From: Takakia lepidozioides
Lineage: Eukaryota > Streptophyta > Takakiopsida > Takakiales > Takakiaceae
Direction: 5' to 3'
Assembly (NCBI GenBank): GCA_030704615.1
Contig: CM060734.1
Coordinates: 11,592,001-11,656,000 of the forward strand
Length of the DNA: 64,000 bases
The position numbers and the translations under genes are program-made. The notes below the pieces were generated by a model. It worked only from the letters and a program-made list of their open reading frames with translations. It was not told the origin of the DNA and searched no databases. This document shows positions 20,904 to 32,303 of the stretch, in pieces. Within the stretch, counting starts at the first letter, position 1, and every line of letters starts with the position of its first letter.

Positions 20904-23900
20904 ATGGCGGATATTACAAACTATGAGCTAGCTTTACCTCTCATGCGGTGGCGCAAGGACAGACGGGTTGAAAGGACATTCTCTCTCACCCACTATCTGC
21001 AAGCCCCACAAGCTTACACGTACTTATCCGTTCCTTTCTGTGCCAACCATACCTTTATGCTCTATGCCCTACAAGCTTTCCTACAGCTATTTCAAACAAG
21101 GCCTTCTTGTTTGTCTGGGATGAAGAGAATTAGGGGAATGGAGGATATCAGGGTGAATAGCACCACGATTTGTAGAAGCAAACAATTGCTACACCACAGG
21201 CGTGCAGCTGCTGAAGGAGTTGCGATTGGAAGGACTGCTACGCAAGGAATGGTCCTTGCATCATCGGAAGTACATGATTCAATTCATTCAGAACTTTGAG
21301 CCCCGGACAAGAGTTACACAGGTGAGGGGAGTAGATATAGAAATTACTCCCCAGTACTTGCAGCAACTGATTGAATTGCCATCTGGGCATGTGAATGTGG
21401 ATGAACACAGGGCAAGATTGCAAATAGGGAATTTGTTCCAAGAAGCGAGTTTCTTTAAGACTCAAGGATACACCTGCACCAAGGCCGAGTACCGAGGGTT
21501 AAGGGAAGTGGGCCAAATACTGAACGTTCTGTTTGCCATGAAGCAGAACCAACAGTACCTTAGCAGATCATTCACGGAGGAGATACTGAAAGCCTTGAGG
21601 GGAGAGGATGTGGCTTGGGCGGAGTTAATGTACAATGGTCTGGTGGAAGAGATGAAGCGGTTACAAGGCACTGCTGCTAAGTCTCCGATCATTGTGTTTG
21701 GCCCAGTAATTGCGCAAATGATCCTTGATTCTTGTTTGCTTGATGCACGAGAACGCAAGAAAATGGGAGTGTTTGAGACAACAACTACTGCAATTGAGGA
21801 GTTGGGTTCTTCACAAGGTGAAGGGGGATTGGAAGGGCAGCACCAGTCCAAGAGACAAAAGCGGGATACGACTGTAGTGGCAGATCCACTAGCTTCAAGG
21901 AAACCGCAAGATGATGTTTCCATAGCCTTGTGCAGGATGGGGAACAGCAGCACAGAGGGCTGTTACTGTTGGAAGCATGACCCTTGGAAAGGGAGGAAGA
22001 AGTCACTTGAGTGCCATAGCCACCATAGCCAATTGACTCGGTTGCCCCAGGGGTAACTCACATTGTGCATGCTGTCACACCAGAGCCTAATGCTGTGGAA
22101 GGAGAAGGGTTGGACATTCCCACTACAAAGCAGGTAGTGGCAGACATTGAGAAGGGTGACCTTCTCTATGAGAACTCTGGCATGGTTGGAGAACCAGTAG
22201 TACCAAAGATGCAGAGTTTGACAAAGGAAATCCCTGTTGTGCATGTCATGCCCGAACCTGTGAAGGAGGTTCCAGGGGTAGAATGTAAGGGCACTGCAGC
22301 ACCTGTGGAGAATGAGGTCGTTGAGGAAGAAGATCTTGTGGGAACATGGCCTGAATGGTTGGTGAAACATCACACTGTGGAGAATCAGGGGGACCATCAA
22401 CAAGTTTCCCATGAAGACCCACAGCAGGCCATGCTTATGAGTTCCATAAGCAGAACACTCAATTTGTTGGGCACTTATGTGAAATCCCATGTTCCATCCA
22501 CACAATTGGCAACTTTGAGGGAGGAACTCAAGCAAGAGTTTGAGGCTAGAAATGCCACTGAGTATGCAAACAAGGTGGATGTGGAGGCCAACCTCAAGTT
22601 GCAGAAAGAATTGGAGGACACGAAGGCTGCCCTGTAGCTAGCAAAGGGGAATCTGATTGAAGCGGGTCTGGAGCAGGATAAGTTGCATGAATTACATAAG
22701 CAACAACTATACCAGTTGCAGGTCAAGCATGAGGGAAAATTGCAGGAAGTGAAGATGCTTCATACAGAGTTGGAGGCAGTTCATCAGAAAATGACCATCC
22801 AATGTGCAACACTAACAACTGCTCTGCAGTAAACTGCATTAGAAGTTAACAGACAAGCAGAGAGGTGTATGATGGTGGAGGCTGAGACAGTGGAGCAAGG
22901 GAAACTCATTGCTGATTTGAAGGCTACTATCTGTCGCAATGAGGATACCTTCCAACAATACAGTCGGATTGAGGCTGAGAAGGAAAGGTACATCCTGGAG
23001 TTGCAGCAAACACTCACGGGCCAAAAGAATGAACTCTCTGTGGCTAACAAGGCTCGGAAGGAAGCCAATAATCTGATTGCTGCCTATGCAGCCTTGGTTG
23101 AACCTCATGCAAAGTGCATGCAGGCTTTACAGCAGTAGTTAGATATGTACAGACTCAGGGAGGAGCAGACTCTCAGGGGTGCTACACAGGACTTGGTGGA
23201 TAATCATCTTATGCAAGTATGGTTAACACAAAGGCCGGTGGAAGGGAAGGCACCAAGAAAGCTCACCCCAGGGGGAGATGAATGATCTCAGGTTGCACGT
23301 GCAGAACATTGCCACAACTACTATAGACAATGTCTATAGTATGACAACGGAGTTACAGGATGATGTGGAAGGGCTGTAGACTCAAGTGGATGACTTGAGT
23401 TCCAACATTGACAAAAAAGTCTTTGTTCCTGAGGAGCAGCTGGTGGCTACTTATTTGCATGCCAGGACTCTGATTTTTCAGTCTTCATCACAGGAGGTGC
23501 AGGAGTTGCTAGCAATAGGAGGCACATGGCGGCAATATCACAGCCCCCACAGCAGGTGGCTGACACTGTTGATACCATGGCAATGCCACAGTCTAAGGTT
23601 TGGGGGGATGCTGCTTTTAACCCACCTAGGACTCCTGCTGCACTTGAGTACAATCGGGCTATGATAATGTCCTTCAACCAAATTCCCATTGTGATGGATT
23701 TGGCTTGGAAGGAATTCAGTCCTCCATAGTCTTTGGCACATTATTACCAGATCATGCGCATTTGGTTGCCAGAGGCAACTCGGACTAAGGTTCTTCCGAA
23801 CAATCAACCCATTGAGGATCATCATTTTGCACGGTACTGGTTTGAGGCAGGCACCATGCTGAAGGAATTAATTGCCTTCCAGGTTGTTCATGGGTACATA

Positions 23901-24663
23901 TACACCAAGACCAAGGAGGTATCTAGTCTGGTTATGGGCTGTGGATTGTACTATGCTGCTTGTTTCATTGTCACATTGAGCAGCAGAAGATGCAGTCAAG
24001 ATTTCTGAGTTATTCCACTGGGATCATTGGGTCTTACCTTCAGTTCCACCCCATATGTATCTGTATGAGGTGAAAGTCATGCTGCAGAAGGATTCCCAAC
24101 TTCGTTCATGGTTTAATTTGGCTTGGACCAACTTGGCCAAAGAAAAATTGGGCCCTGACAATATTTTTTATAAGGGACATGAAGCCTGGAAATACTTACA
24201 CTGTTCCAAAGTCATTGGCACACCTCTCACCTGTACGGACAAGGAATTCAGGGAGTACACTCATTTTGCTTACAAGCGATCAAGGCAAGTAGTACAGTTT
24301 AAGCTTCCAGACATGGTGGGCCAACACTGTATGCCACGCAGGATTCCTGAGAAGCCACTTAAGGTTCGGACACCAAAAAACCTCAGGGGGGAAGATGATT
24401 CTGATACTACTGGTTCAGTGGAGGGTGATTTTGACATGGCTGAGGAATATGAATTAGCAATGGCGGACAAAAGACGACGGGGATCTCCTATACCACAACA
24501 TTTACCTCTTTCTCAAACTAACGCAGGGTTGGTAGTTCCAGCTAGTCGACACTTATCTCCATCAGCCAGTGACAGGGCTCGGGCTCATTCACAGAGCCCT
24601 CCAAAGGACTCTCACCGACAGAAGGGTGCTTGTTCACAAAGGTTTGCTGATCCTAAACAGTAA
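20904..24663 (+). pseudogene. Element D accessory ORF downstream of integrase
   Basis: A chain of frames runs from MADITNYELALPLMRWRKDR to the stop at 24661. The N-terminal third (21202-21900) has RKYMIQFIQNFEPRTRVTQV, VRGVDIEITPQYLQQLIELP and QGYTCTKAEYRG. It resembles the plant transposon-protein module found in Athila/Ogre-type extra ORFs (VRG-x-x-I-x-x-x-x-x-x-x-x-L-x-LP). The middle (22065-23270) is Glu/Lys/Gln-rich coiled coil. The C-terminal part (23526-24663) has YHQ/RYWFEAGTMLKELIAF-type segments and ends basic and Ser-rich. In-frame stops at 22635, 22830, 23136, 23377 and 23727, plus frameshifts, break it. Element B has a homologous ORF in the same place. Function is unknown. Confidence 0.6.
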
Positions 24664-24684
24664 ACCGTGAGGACATTGCTTTTT

Positions 24685-24699
24685 GAGAGGGGGAGGGGT
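24685..24699 (+). promoter_or_regulatory. Polypurine tract of element D
   Basis: GAGAGGGGGAGGGG lies three to four bases before the LTR start at 24702, the expected place of the plus-strand primer for reverse transcription. Confidence 0.8.
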
Positions 24700-24701
24700 A
24701 A

Positions 24702-25733
24702 TGTTAGAGGGCTGTCTGACACTTAGACAGTGTTACGGGTTCTGTGGGGTACCCTTAATTTTTGCGTAGACTTACGATGGTAGCCTTAGACCAACACAGG
24801 CTTAGGGGGTGGTACACAAGGTTGCATAGTCAGTCACAACCATACACAGTCTTACACAGCCCGACACAGCCTTACACAGTTTGTCACAGTCAATCACAGC
24901 CTATCACAGTTAGTCACAGTCTATCACAGCCCGACACAGCTTCGCACAGCTAGTCACAGCCCAACACAGCACGACACAGCCCGACACAGCTTTACACAGC
25001 CAGTCACAGCCGACACAGTCCGACACAGCTAGTCACAGCTCGGCACAATCATAGCCCGATACAGCTTGGCACAGCCCGTCACAGCGTACTTATGGAACGA
25101 TTATCACTGGTAGGGAACAACGTCTGCAGAAGGAACGTGCTTACTTTTTGGGTGACAGTTAGTTAGTTAGGCGGTTAGAACAATTTGCAGGTAGATTAGG
25201 CAGAGCAACAACATGGGAAGGGACACTTCACGGAGAGCACTTCTGGCACTTCTGGGTCATTCACGAGAGGAGATTAGGCAGAGAGCAGGAACGGGAGCAA
25301 TGATGGAGAGCACGGTGAAGGAGGACTAGAGATGATCAGTAGATGCTTGATACATACAAAGCTGTAGTGATATACCGTAGAGCAGGCTAGGGACACCATG
25401 GCTTTGGCCTGATACATGATGAATCTTAATCTGATACTTATTCGATACAATCACACTGTGTAGAGAGACTTGAGTGAAGCTGTGGAATGAATGGATGAGT
25501 GAATGGAACCTGATAGATACTGAAGCAAACTTATGCTTAAGTATACACAGTAAGGTAATTTGCTAACATGAAGGCAAGAAGAAATACAAACAGGAAGCAC
25601 AACCATGATACACTAGCTGTAGGTCATGACTGATTGTTATGAGCGGGTTGAGTGCTTAGAGATATCCAACTCTTCTATCTTGGAGTTTCCACCTCGGATA
25701 GCGAAGGGATGGGTGAGTAAAAGCCGCTCGACA
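24702..25733 (+). repeat. Element D 3' LTR
   Basis: It begins TGTTAGAGGGCTGTCTGACA and ends GTGAGTAAAAGCCGCTCGACA-like with terminal TG...CA, giving 1032 bp. Element C's LTR (39166-40021, minus) shares both ends, and element A keeps the last part. The length difference between C and D comes largely from the internal decamer minisatellite. Confidence 0.85.
24830..25085. repeat. Decamer minisatellite inside LTR
   Basis: About 25 tandem copies of a 10-bp unit near CACAGCCCGA, CACAGCCTAT or CACAGTCTAT (consensus core CACAG) run here. It is absent from element B's LTR and shorter in C. Confidence 0.85.
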
Positions 25734-26160
25734 TACACAGTACCTCTGCTCATGAACGTAGTTCGTAAATTTATGAAGGTTGTTGTACCACTGGGGTGAC
25801 GTAGTCAGTGCAGACTATAATAACAACCAACTTCTTTTCGCCACATAATAATAACCAAGTTCTTTTCACCACATTGAAATTGAACGAATTTGTAGAATTC
25901 GAACAATTCTAATTTGTATGTTCTGTTGTAGTCGGTGGTGACTATACCACCCAAAATCCGGGCACGGGTATAGGCGTTCTACCCCCTAATTTTGATGATT
26001 TTTGGCAAATTCGAAATTGACCCCTTTATGTATAAACAAGTCGGTATGCGGGGACGTCGGGAAGCTTTGTTTTCGGTTCTCATTGTGGCTCGGTATAGGT
26101 TCGGGCGAGGTTCGGAATACTCCGCTCCTGCTCATGCGCTCACCGCTCACCGCTCATGCA
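25734..26160. other. No gene seen; AT-rich flank
   Basis: The DNA between the element D LTR and the NLR fragment has a direct repeat of about 25 bp (CAACTTCTTTTCGCCACATA type, at 25828 and 25856) and no coding signal. GCTCACC words recur at 26130-26155. Confidence 0.4.
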
Positions 26161-26199
26161 TTTTCAATCCCCGCTTTGGGCTACCCAAAGAGCACTAGG

Positions 26200-26810
26200 A
26201 CTTATGTTGCTGCTGGTCAGATTTATGGTGGCAACGAACGGATGGCTGGCCTCCTTCCTCGCTTCCCAAATGTGACGAGTGGGTCCAAGCACTCCACGCC
26301 AGCCAATGTCTTTTGCTTCATACCTGCTCAGGCTCATTGCAACTTCCTCATGATGGAGAAGCCGCTCAAATGTCTCAGGATGCTTCAGCAGATCTTTTGG
26401 CATTTTAATGAGCTCCACACTCAAATTATGGACTTCATCAAGAAGAAGAGTGTGTGTTTTGTTGGCATCCATGGGCAAGCTGGTCTAGGGCAAACAACAC
26501 TTATGAAAGAAGGTGTTGCAAAAATTGAGAACATCGAGAAGCTTCTTTATGCATACATCGAGGTGAGTCAAGATCTTCGGAGGCATCAGTCCCCCTTGAT
26601 AGAACAACTTGGGGGTGGCAAGATGGAGTTCACCAGTACTGCTCAGGGTCGGAGTGCAGTGCTTTATCAGTTGCGAACGCTGAAACAGAACAACAAGCAA
26701 CATATGTCTGTGTACGCCCGACCCCCCAAGTGCAGACACGTCCTAAGGCCCAGCCCTGAAGTTGCCACCTCGAGCTCCATGACACGCACGCACTGCCAAC
26801 CGGTGTCGCT
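26200..26810 (+). pseudogene. NB-ARC (NLR) gene fragment with altered P-loop
   Basis: In the frame opened at 26002, residues about 150-175 read VCFVGIHGQAGLGQTTLMKE, the Walker A/P-loop of NB-ARC switch domains of plant immune receptors (usual GxGGxGKTT). The lysine that contacts the nucleotide phosphates is glutamine (CAA at 26491-26493), which should abolish ATP binding. LLYAYIEVSQDLRRHQSPLI downstream resembles the kinase-1a/RNBS-A region. Upstream residues do not show a clear TIR or coiled-coil domain. The frame continues artificially into the LTR of element B and stops at 27001. It is a fragment truncated on both sides, probably non-functional. Confidence 0.6.
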
Positions 26811-26829
26811 GGATCTTTACCCCTTGTCA

Positions 26830-27714
26830 CTGATAACGGCTAAGTATGACACAGCTACGAGGGCCAGACAGCGAGAGTCACGATGGGACATACCGGGTAG
26901 TGATTGGTTTACACTACGTGGTCACGGGCAGAAAAGGCTAAGTGCGCGGCACTTAGCAAACGGCGGAACAAGGGTACACTACCACGGGAGCAGTAGTGGG
27001 TAGTGTAGCAGCAGTGGGCCGTGAACCTCGATAACATAGGCTTTTACTAATAGAGGAAGTAGTGAAGGACCGTGGGCCGTGTACCACTATGGCACACGAC
27101 CAAAAGTCACGACCACTACCACGAGCCACTTTTCTGCAAACCCTTTAGGTTGCGTAGGCAGTTAGGCAACGGTCATTAACGACTTCGGGCTGTAACGGCT
27201 CTTTTGAGCATAGTATAAAAGGGCTGCATGCAACTTAGAAGGTATCAGTGATCCGTGTGTATCCAGTGGACTCAGAGTAACTCTATGTGTACTTATGCTA
27301 TGATGTGATGAACTCTGAAGTAAAGCCATGCTATTCCAAGTATCTCTGTGTAGAGTGAACGTGAGATGGAGAAAATGTGCATTATGAGAGAACGTGAGAT
27401 GGTGAGAATGTGTATCATCTTAGAATAGATCTTGTTGTCTTGAATACTGTATGATTGCATGAACAAAGAGGCTCCAGCCTTTCCGACTAAGATCTTTTAG
27501 CTGATGAGACTGCGGGTTGGACTTAATTAATAGGATTAAGCAACCTGTCCAGATGTTGATTCATACAACTACCAGGGGTTAGCTATCTTTCAAAACAATT
27601 ACTCTGTAATCGTTTCAGAAGACATATCGTCGGACAACCTCTGTTGCATGTCTTGGGAAATGGGTTGTAGAGTTGAGAGCCTATTTTGTCTAAGTCATAA
27701 ACCAGCGGTTAACA
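26830..27714 (+). repeat. Element B 5' LTR (start uncertain)
   Basis: The right border is firm: GGTTAACA at 27707-27714 is followed by the primer-binding site. A TATA box lies at 27214. The left border is my estimate, from where NLR similarity ends (near TGATAACGGC at about 26829). No second copy is available for comparison because the 3' LTR of B is missing. Confidence 0.55.
27214..27220 (+). promoter_or_regulatory. TATA box of element B LTR
   Basis: GCATAGTATAAAAGGGCTGC is a strong plant TATA element about 500 bp before the LTR end, placed to drive the genomic RNA of element B. Confidence 0.7.
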
Positions 27715-27716
27715 TT

Positions 27717-27734
27717 TGGCGACCATACTGGGGA
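27717..27734 (+). promoter_or_regulatory. Primer-binding site of element B
   Basis: TGGCGACCATACTGGGGA follows the LTR end after two T residues. Element C has the identical site next to its LTR. TGGCGAC-type sites are typical of Tat/Ogre-lineage elements, which prime on a tRNA other than initiator Met; I did not assign the tRNA. Confidence 0.75.
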
Positions 27735-27769
27735 CCAACGGTATGTTGAGTTCAAGTGAACTCAAGGAA

Positions 27770-28172
27770 GGATGGCTACTCAGTGATTTCAAAAGAATGA
27801 GTCAACGGAAGCAGAGGAATGGAAAGCATTCCTGAAAAAACTTCATGGCTTACCAGTAGCAATACAACAGAAGATCTTTCTTTCAATTGCGAAAGAAGAT
27901 GACAAATGGGGATTAAAGGGAGGAGTGATCAGTATTACACGAGCACCTTGGGAATGTAGAATCAGAAGTGAAGAATGGTTGTCTCGTCTAGCCTTATTGA
28001 TTACTCTAATCCCAATCAGAAAAGTTTGTTACACTAGTTATATTTTCAAGGAAGGATGTTCAAATTATGAATATTGTCATATGATCATAGAAGCAGTAGA
28101 GTACTGGATACCCAAAGACTTGTTACAAGTCAGATACACTGAGAAAGACAAATGGTATTATTGTGCCCATTA
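27770..28172 (+). pseudogene. Element B 5' ORF before gag
   Basis: Translation from about 27790 gives AEEWKAFLKKLHGLPVAIQQ, then KWGLKGGVISITRAPWECRI, RLALLITLIPIRKV and EAVEYWIPKDLLQVRYT, ending with TAA at 28171. Element C has a matching protein in the same place (FFQRFLELPDG, LVYVITLLSIKRV, VKNWIPKDILWIKLT). It lies between primer-binding site and gag, like ORF1 of Ogre-type elements, whose role is unknown. I know no named domain for it. Confidence 0.55.
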
Positions 28173-28302
28173 AAAGATTGGTGATCAATAAGTAAAGGAA
28201 AATTAAGTCGTGATACGGATTCTGGCAAGATGGTGTAAATCTTTGAGAAAGGGTAGAGACCACTATAATTTTCTTTACTGACATACCAAGGCTTATTAAA
28301 GG

Positions 28303-29345
28303 GTGCTGAAAAGGAATTATGTATATGATGTGGGAATGAATGAGGAAATTAAGGAAAAAGCTAATCAAGACAGAGCTGAAAGAATAGAGAAATATGCTGC
28401 AGAAAGGGAAGCTCGGTTGAGAAAAGAGTTCCCGAAATTACAAAGCTTGAATATTATTCAAGGTGAGGCATCAAGACAAATTGACAGTGATAAACCAGAA
28501 GATCAGGAAATCGGATCTTTGGAAAGTGAGAACACTACACCAGAAGGAGTTGCAAGTAATGCACTTGGCGAATGGTTATCACAAGAAAGATCTAAAGGAC
28601 CTTCCATAGTAACAAGTCCAAATCGAGGTTTTGCTGAAATATTGGAAGAAAAATTTGAGAATATTCTGAGTGAAGAAGGTGAAAAAAGTGAAACTACTTC
28701 TTCAGAAAGGATAACCAGGACTGCACTCAAAGCTTTTAAAGACTCATTAAGCTTAGTAGGGACAACAGCTGGAAGACGGCTATCCTTGGGACAAGGACCT
28801 CCTAGTTTTGAATCATTGTTTGGAAGACCAACACCAACACCAACAACACCACTAGCCTTGACAATCCCAACACCAACACAGCCAGCAACAACAGGACCAT
28901 TTCAGTTTGGACAGCCGGTTGCACCAGCAGCACCAATGGCTTTAGCAGCAAGCAAAACCAGACCACCGTTTCCTTTATATGATAGGAAATCTGACCCAGA
29001 TATCCATCTCAATCAATTTGAGAACATGTGCACCATTTACAATGAAGCAACAAACCATGAAAAGATCCGATTATTTCCTTGTTCAATGGCCAAAAAAGGC
29101 ATTGAATGGTTGGCAACCTTTCCAGCCAATCACTTTGCAAATTGGGCGGATATGAGAGCCACATTTCAAGAACGATATAGATCCAACAAATCCACGTCTG
29201 AAATCTTCACAGGATTACAGAACCTGAGACAAAAAAAGAAAGAATTGGTAGTTGACTACCTGGAGAGAATGAAGACTCTAATCAGGAAGCTACCTCAAGC
29301 ACCAGGTAACGACTTGCAAAAATCATGGTTCATCAATGGACTGGA
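28303..29345 (+). pseudogene. Element B gag (matrix/capsid part)
   Basis: The frame starts with a charged helical segment (EEIKEKANQDRAERIEKYAA) shared with C, then a Ser/Thr/Pro-rich linker (TPTPTTPLALTIPTPTQPAT). The capsid-like Retrotrans_gag domain follows (PPFPLYDRKSDPDIHLNQFE, WADMRATFQERYRSNKSTSE, LVVDYLERMKTLIRKLPQAP). It ends at FINGLEL, where C continues with RPELQKKV and zinc knuckles. Here the sequence jumps straight to the RT leader, so the nucleocapsid is gone. Confidence 0.75.
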
Positions 29346-30460
29346 ACTACAAAGATTTGAAGGGTATACCTTCCAACATCTGTCAGCACCGAATTGAATT
29401 GGAAGTTGACATGAAACCAATTCGTCAGAACCGTTACAGAATGAACCCCAACTATGCAGCTAAAGTTTGGGAAGAAATCAAGAAATTACTGGATGCAGGA
29501 TGCATATACCCAGTAGAGACACCACAATGGTTATCACCCATTGTGATAGTACCCAAGAAGAATGGAAAATTACGAGTATGTGTGGACTACCACAAATTAA
29601 ACGCAGGAACCAAGAAAGACCCCTTTCCACTACCTTTCACAGAGATAGTGTTGGACACAGTGGCAGGACATGAGATGTACTCATTCATGGATGGGTTCAG
29701 TGGGTACAACCAGGTGCATATGGCAGAAGAAGACCGAGAAAAGACCGCATTCATCACTGAATGGGGAGCCTATGCTTACAAAGTCATGCCATTTGGACTT
29801 TGCAACGCACCAACCACGTTTCAGCGAGCAGTATCTGAGATATTCAAGAATTATCTCAACGACTTTATGCAGGTATTTTTATGATTTCAGTGTCTTCGGA
29901 CAGAAATCCAAACACTTTGCACAGTTAAAACTTTGTCTATAAGTCTGCAGAAACAATGGAGTAAGTCTCAATCCGGAAAAATGTACATTTTGTATGAATT
30001 CAAGATTACTGTTGGGACACATTGTGTGCCAACAGGGAATTCTGGTGGATCCAAAGAAAGTGGATGTTATCCAGAAAATCCCAAGAAACTCAAGAGATTT
30101 CTGGGACAGACAAGCTATTACAGAAGGTGCATGGCCAAATATGCTCACAGAGCGGCACCAATCTATAGACTGCTGAAGAAGGATGCCGAATATCGATGGT
30201 CTCCAGCTTGCCAGGAATCATTTGATTCACTAAAAATGGCACTCACAACAGCACCAATTCTAATAAATCCAAGATGGGATCTACCATTTCATGTACACAG
30301 TGATGCATCAGGCATTGCTTTGGGGGCAGTTCTAGCCCAGAATGTGACAGGCACAATAGATTCACCAATCTATTATGCAAGCAGATTGCTGACAGCAGCT
30401 GAGAAGAACTATAGCACCACGGAAATGGAAGCATTGGCAATGATTTATGGTGTTGCTTGA
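29346..30460 (+). pseudogene. Element B reverse transcriptase and partial RNase H
   Basis: The RT begins YKDLKGIPSNICQHRIELEV and includes PIVIVPKKNGKLRVCVDYHK, MDGFSGYNQV and MPFGLCNAPTTFQRAV. At the catalytic box the frame breaks: MQVFL is followed directly by TGA (29882), because two bases are missing where element A encodes FLDDF. After further frameshifts LLGHIVCQQGIL and TSYYRRCMAKYAH are seen. RNase H starts with HSDASGIALGAVLAQNVTG and AEKNYSTTEMEALAM, then is cut at YGVA and rejoined to LLHEYDFEVVHKPGRLHVTA, losing the third catalytic Asp region. Confidence 0.75.
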
Positions 30461-30619
30461 TGGTTATCACTTCTTCATGAATATGATTTTGAAGTTGTTC
30501 ATAAACCAGGAAGATTACATGTTACAGCAAATCATCTGTCAAGAATTACTACAGGAGAACCAGCCACAAGAGTAGAGGATCAACTTCCCGACGCATTTCT
30601 GTTTGCTGTTCAACCAGAA

Positions 30620-31630
30620 GCACAAGATGAAGAGACAGATCCTCTAGGCGCTCTGGGAGTGTTTCAAGGAGACTATGACCTCCGATTTGGTTTAATCACA
30701 CAATTTGGTTGCCCACTGGAATTCGTCAGTGATCAATGATCACATTTTATAAATGATGCCATAAAATGCTTAACGGAGGAGTTCATGATCGTACATCACA
30801 AGAGCACTGCTTACTATCCCCAAGGAAATGGCCAGGCCGAATCTACCAACAAGATATTATGCACTATCTTAACCAAGATAGTAAATGCCAATCGTACAGA
30901 TTGGGACACCAAAATGAACACAACACTATGGGCATTCAGGACATCATACAAGGTGACCACGAAACATACACCATTTCAACTGGTGTATGGATCAGAGGCA
31001 CTATTACCCATTGAATGCATGATACCCACACTACGAACCGGAACTCATAAACGATGGGGTTTAGAGGAATCTCTACGAGTCAGGGAACATGAGTTATTTC
31101 ATCTGGAAGAAGTTCGGGCAGACGCTGCAGATAACATGGCACGAATTCAAGAACAACGAAGAAAAAGAATATCCGAAGGGAAAGAAAAATCTTTCCAGGA
31201 CGGGGAAATTGTCTTATGGTTACCAAAAATCAAGAAGATCAAATTGGGAGGAAAATTGAAAATGCCATGGATGGGATCATTTCAAATCAAAAGGGTACAT
31301 GACAATGGAACTGTTGATTTGCAGACCTTGGAACAAGAATTCGTGGGACGAATTAATATTACAAGTTAAAAGGCTACAAAGGGATACATGACAAAGCCCT
31401 TATACATGACTTATACGCCAACGAGGAAGACCAAACCGCAGATGAGGAGCGTGAAACCGCCAGTGCATACTACATTCATCACGACACGGTGAATCGGCAT
31501 GTACTAAGACAGGTGGCAATACGAGTTCAGGGCACCACTACAGCTAGACCACCATTCATTTTGGAGGACAGCATTACCACCCCATATACCGTATGGTGAA
31601 CCGTGGCCAACACATATGCCCTACAGAACC
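30620..31630 (+). pseudogene. Element B integrase (C-terminal part) and tail
   Basis: After a junction near 30690 the frames read LITQFGCPLEFVSDQ, a TGA, then SHFINDAIKCLTEEF and STAYYPQGNGQAESTNKIL. The Asp in SDQ and Glu in AEST are the second and third DDE residues of the integrase core. The zinc-binding front and first Asp are missing. The core continues to WAFRTSYKVTTKHTPFQLVY and the C-terminal DNA-binding part (GKLKMPWMGSFQIKRVHDNG). A frameshift near 31365 leads into NKLKGYKGIHDKALIHDLYA, shared with element D. Confidence 0.75.
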
Positions 31631-32300
31631 GTGAACGAATACGAAGCAGCCAACGAGTCACTGCTTGTGTTAAACTCCGAAATGTACGCTCCAGATTACC
31701 CCACCGACCGTGGTAATCATACACCACTAACCATCGATCATAACACGGAGGAAGAACGACGGCGCAATCCAACGGATTGCCAAAAGGGGGCGGATAATAA
31801 GGGCAAAGCCATTAAACCAATCTGCAAGTACTGCGCACACGCCGCTCATCTAAAAACAGACCACATACCAAAATGGATGAACACATCCAAGATGGATGAA
31901 CGTAAACTGACCGAAATCGGACAATCATCAACAACCATCAGTCCAATCCAGGACAAACCACGATGAAAACACCAACGGAAGAAAATCAGGCACATCCAGA
32001 AAATGTATGAGGTCTATCCAAAATCGTGACCAGAAGCTAAATGCTTCTTGGTAAGCACGGGCCCAGCAATTAAAGCTAACTGCACTTTAAACCTAGGCGG
32101 ACAGCAAGACAAAATCACCTCCACGAGAACTCGAGAGAAGTTAGAGAAGAAGCCCACAGAGGAGAACCCCTACTTAAACCCAGACACCTTCTCTTCCGCA
32201 AACTGGAAATTGCCGTCTACACAACTTCCAGTGTGCTTCATACTGCTCTTGATATAGGAATTGGTGCTCCAATTCCTTACAGCAACAGCAAAACTATGGG
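31631..32300. other. Spacer between element B pol and accessory ORF
   Basis: No domain is recognised. The frame 31616-31966 is Lys/His-rich. The position matches the spacer in element D (20361-20903) but the sequences are not obviously similar. Confidence 0.35.
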
Positions 32301-32303
32301 AAA

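Larger units (their letters stand above)
19940..25733 (+). mobile_element. Ty3/gypsy (Tat-like) element D, 3' part with accessory ORF and LTR
   Basis: The order is the integrase C-terminus, a spacer with a good splice donor, a long accessory ORF, a polypurine tract and a 1032-bp LTR beginning TGTTAGAGGGCTG and ending CTCGACA. Gag, protease, RT, RNase H and the integrase core are absent on the left. The LTR start and end match element C. The 5-bp sequence after the LTR is TACAC, but the other end is not available to test for a target duplication. Confidence 0.8.

Noticed and set aside
24830-25085. Regular short repeats resembling a CRISPR array
   Set aside because: The unit is 10 bp without spacers and lies inside a retrotransposon LTR; it is a minisatellite in a plant genome.
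26002-27003. 333-residue ORF as one intact protein
   Set aside because: Only the central part resembles NB-ARC; the start is unrelated sequence and the end is LTR DNA of element B, so the frame is a chance fusion.
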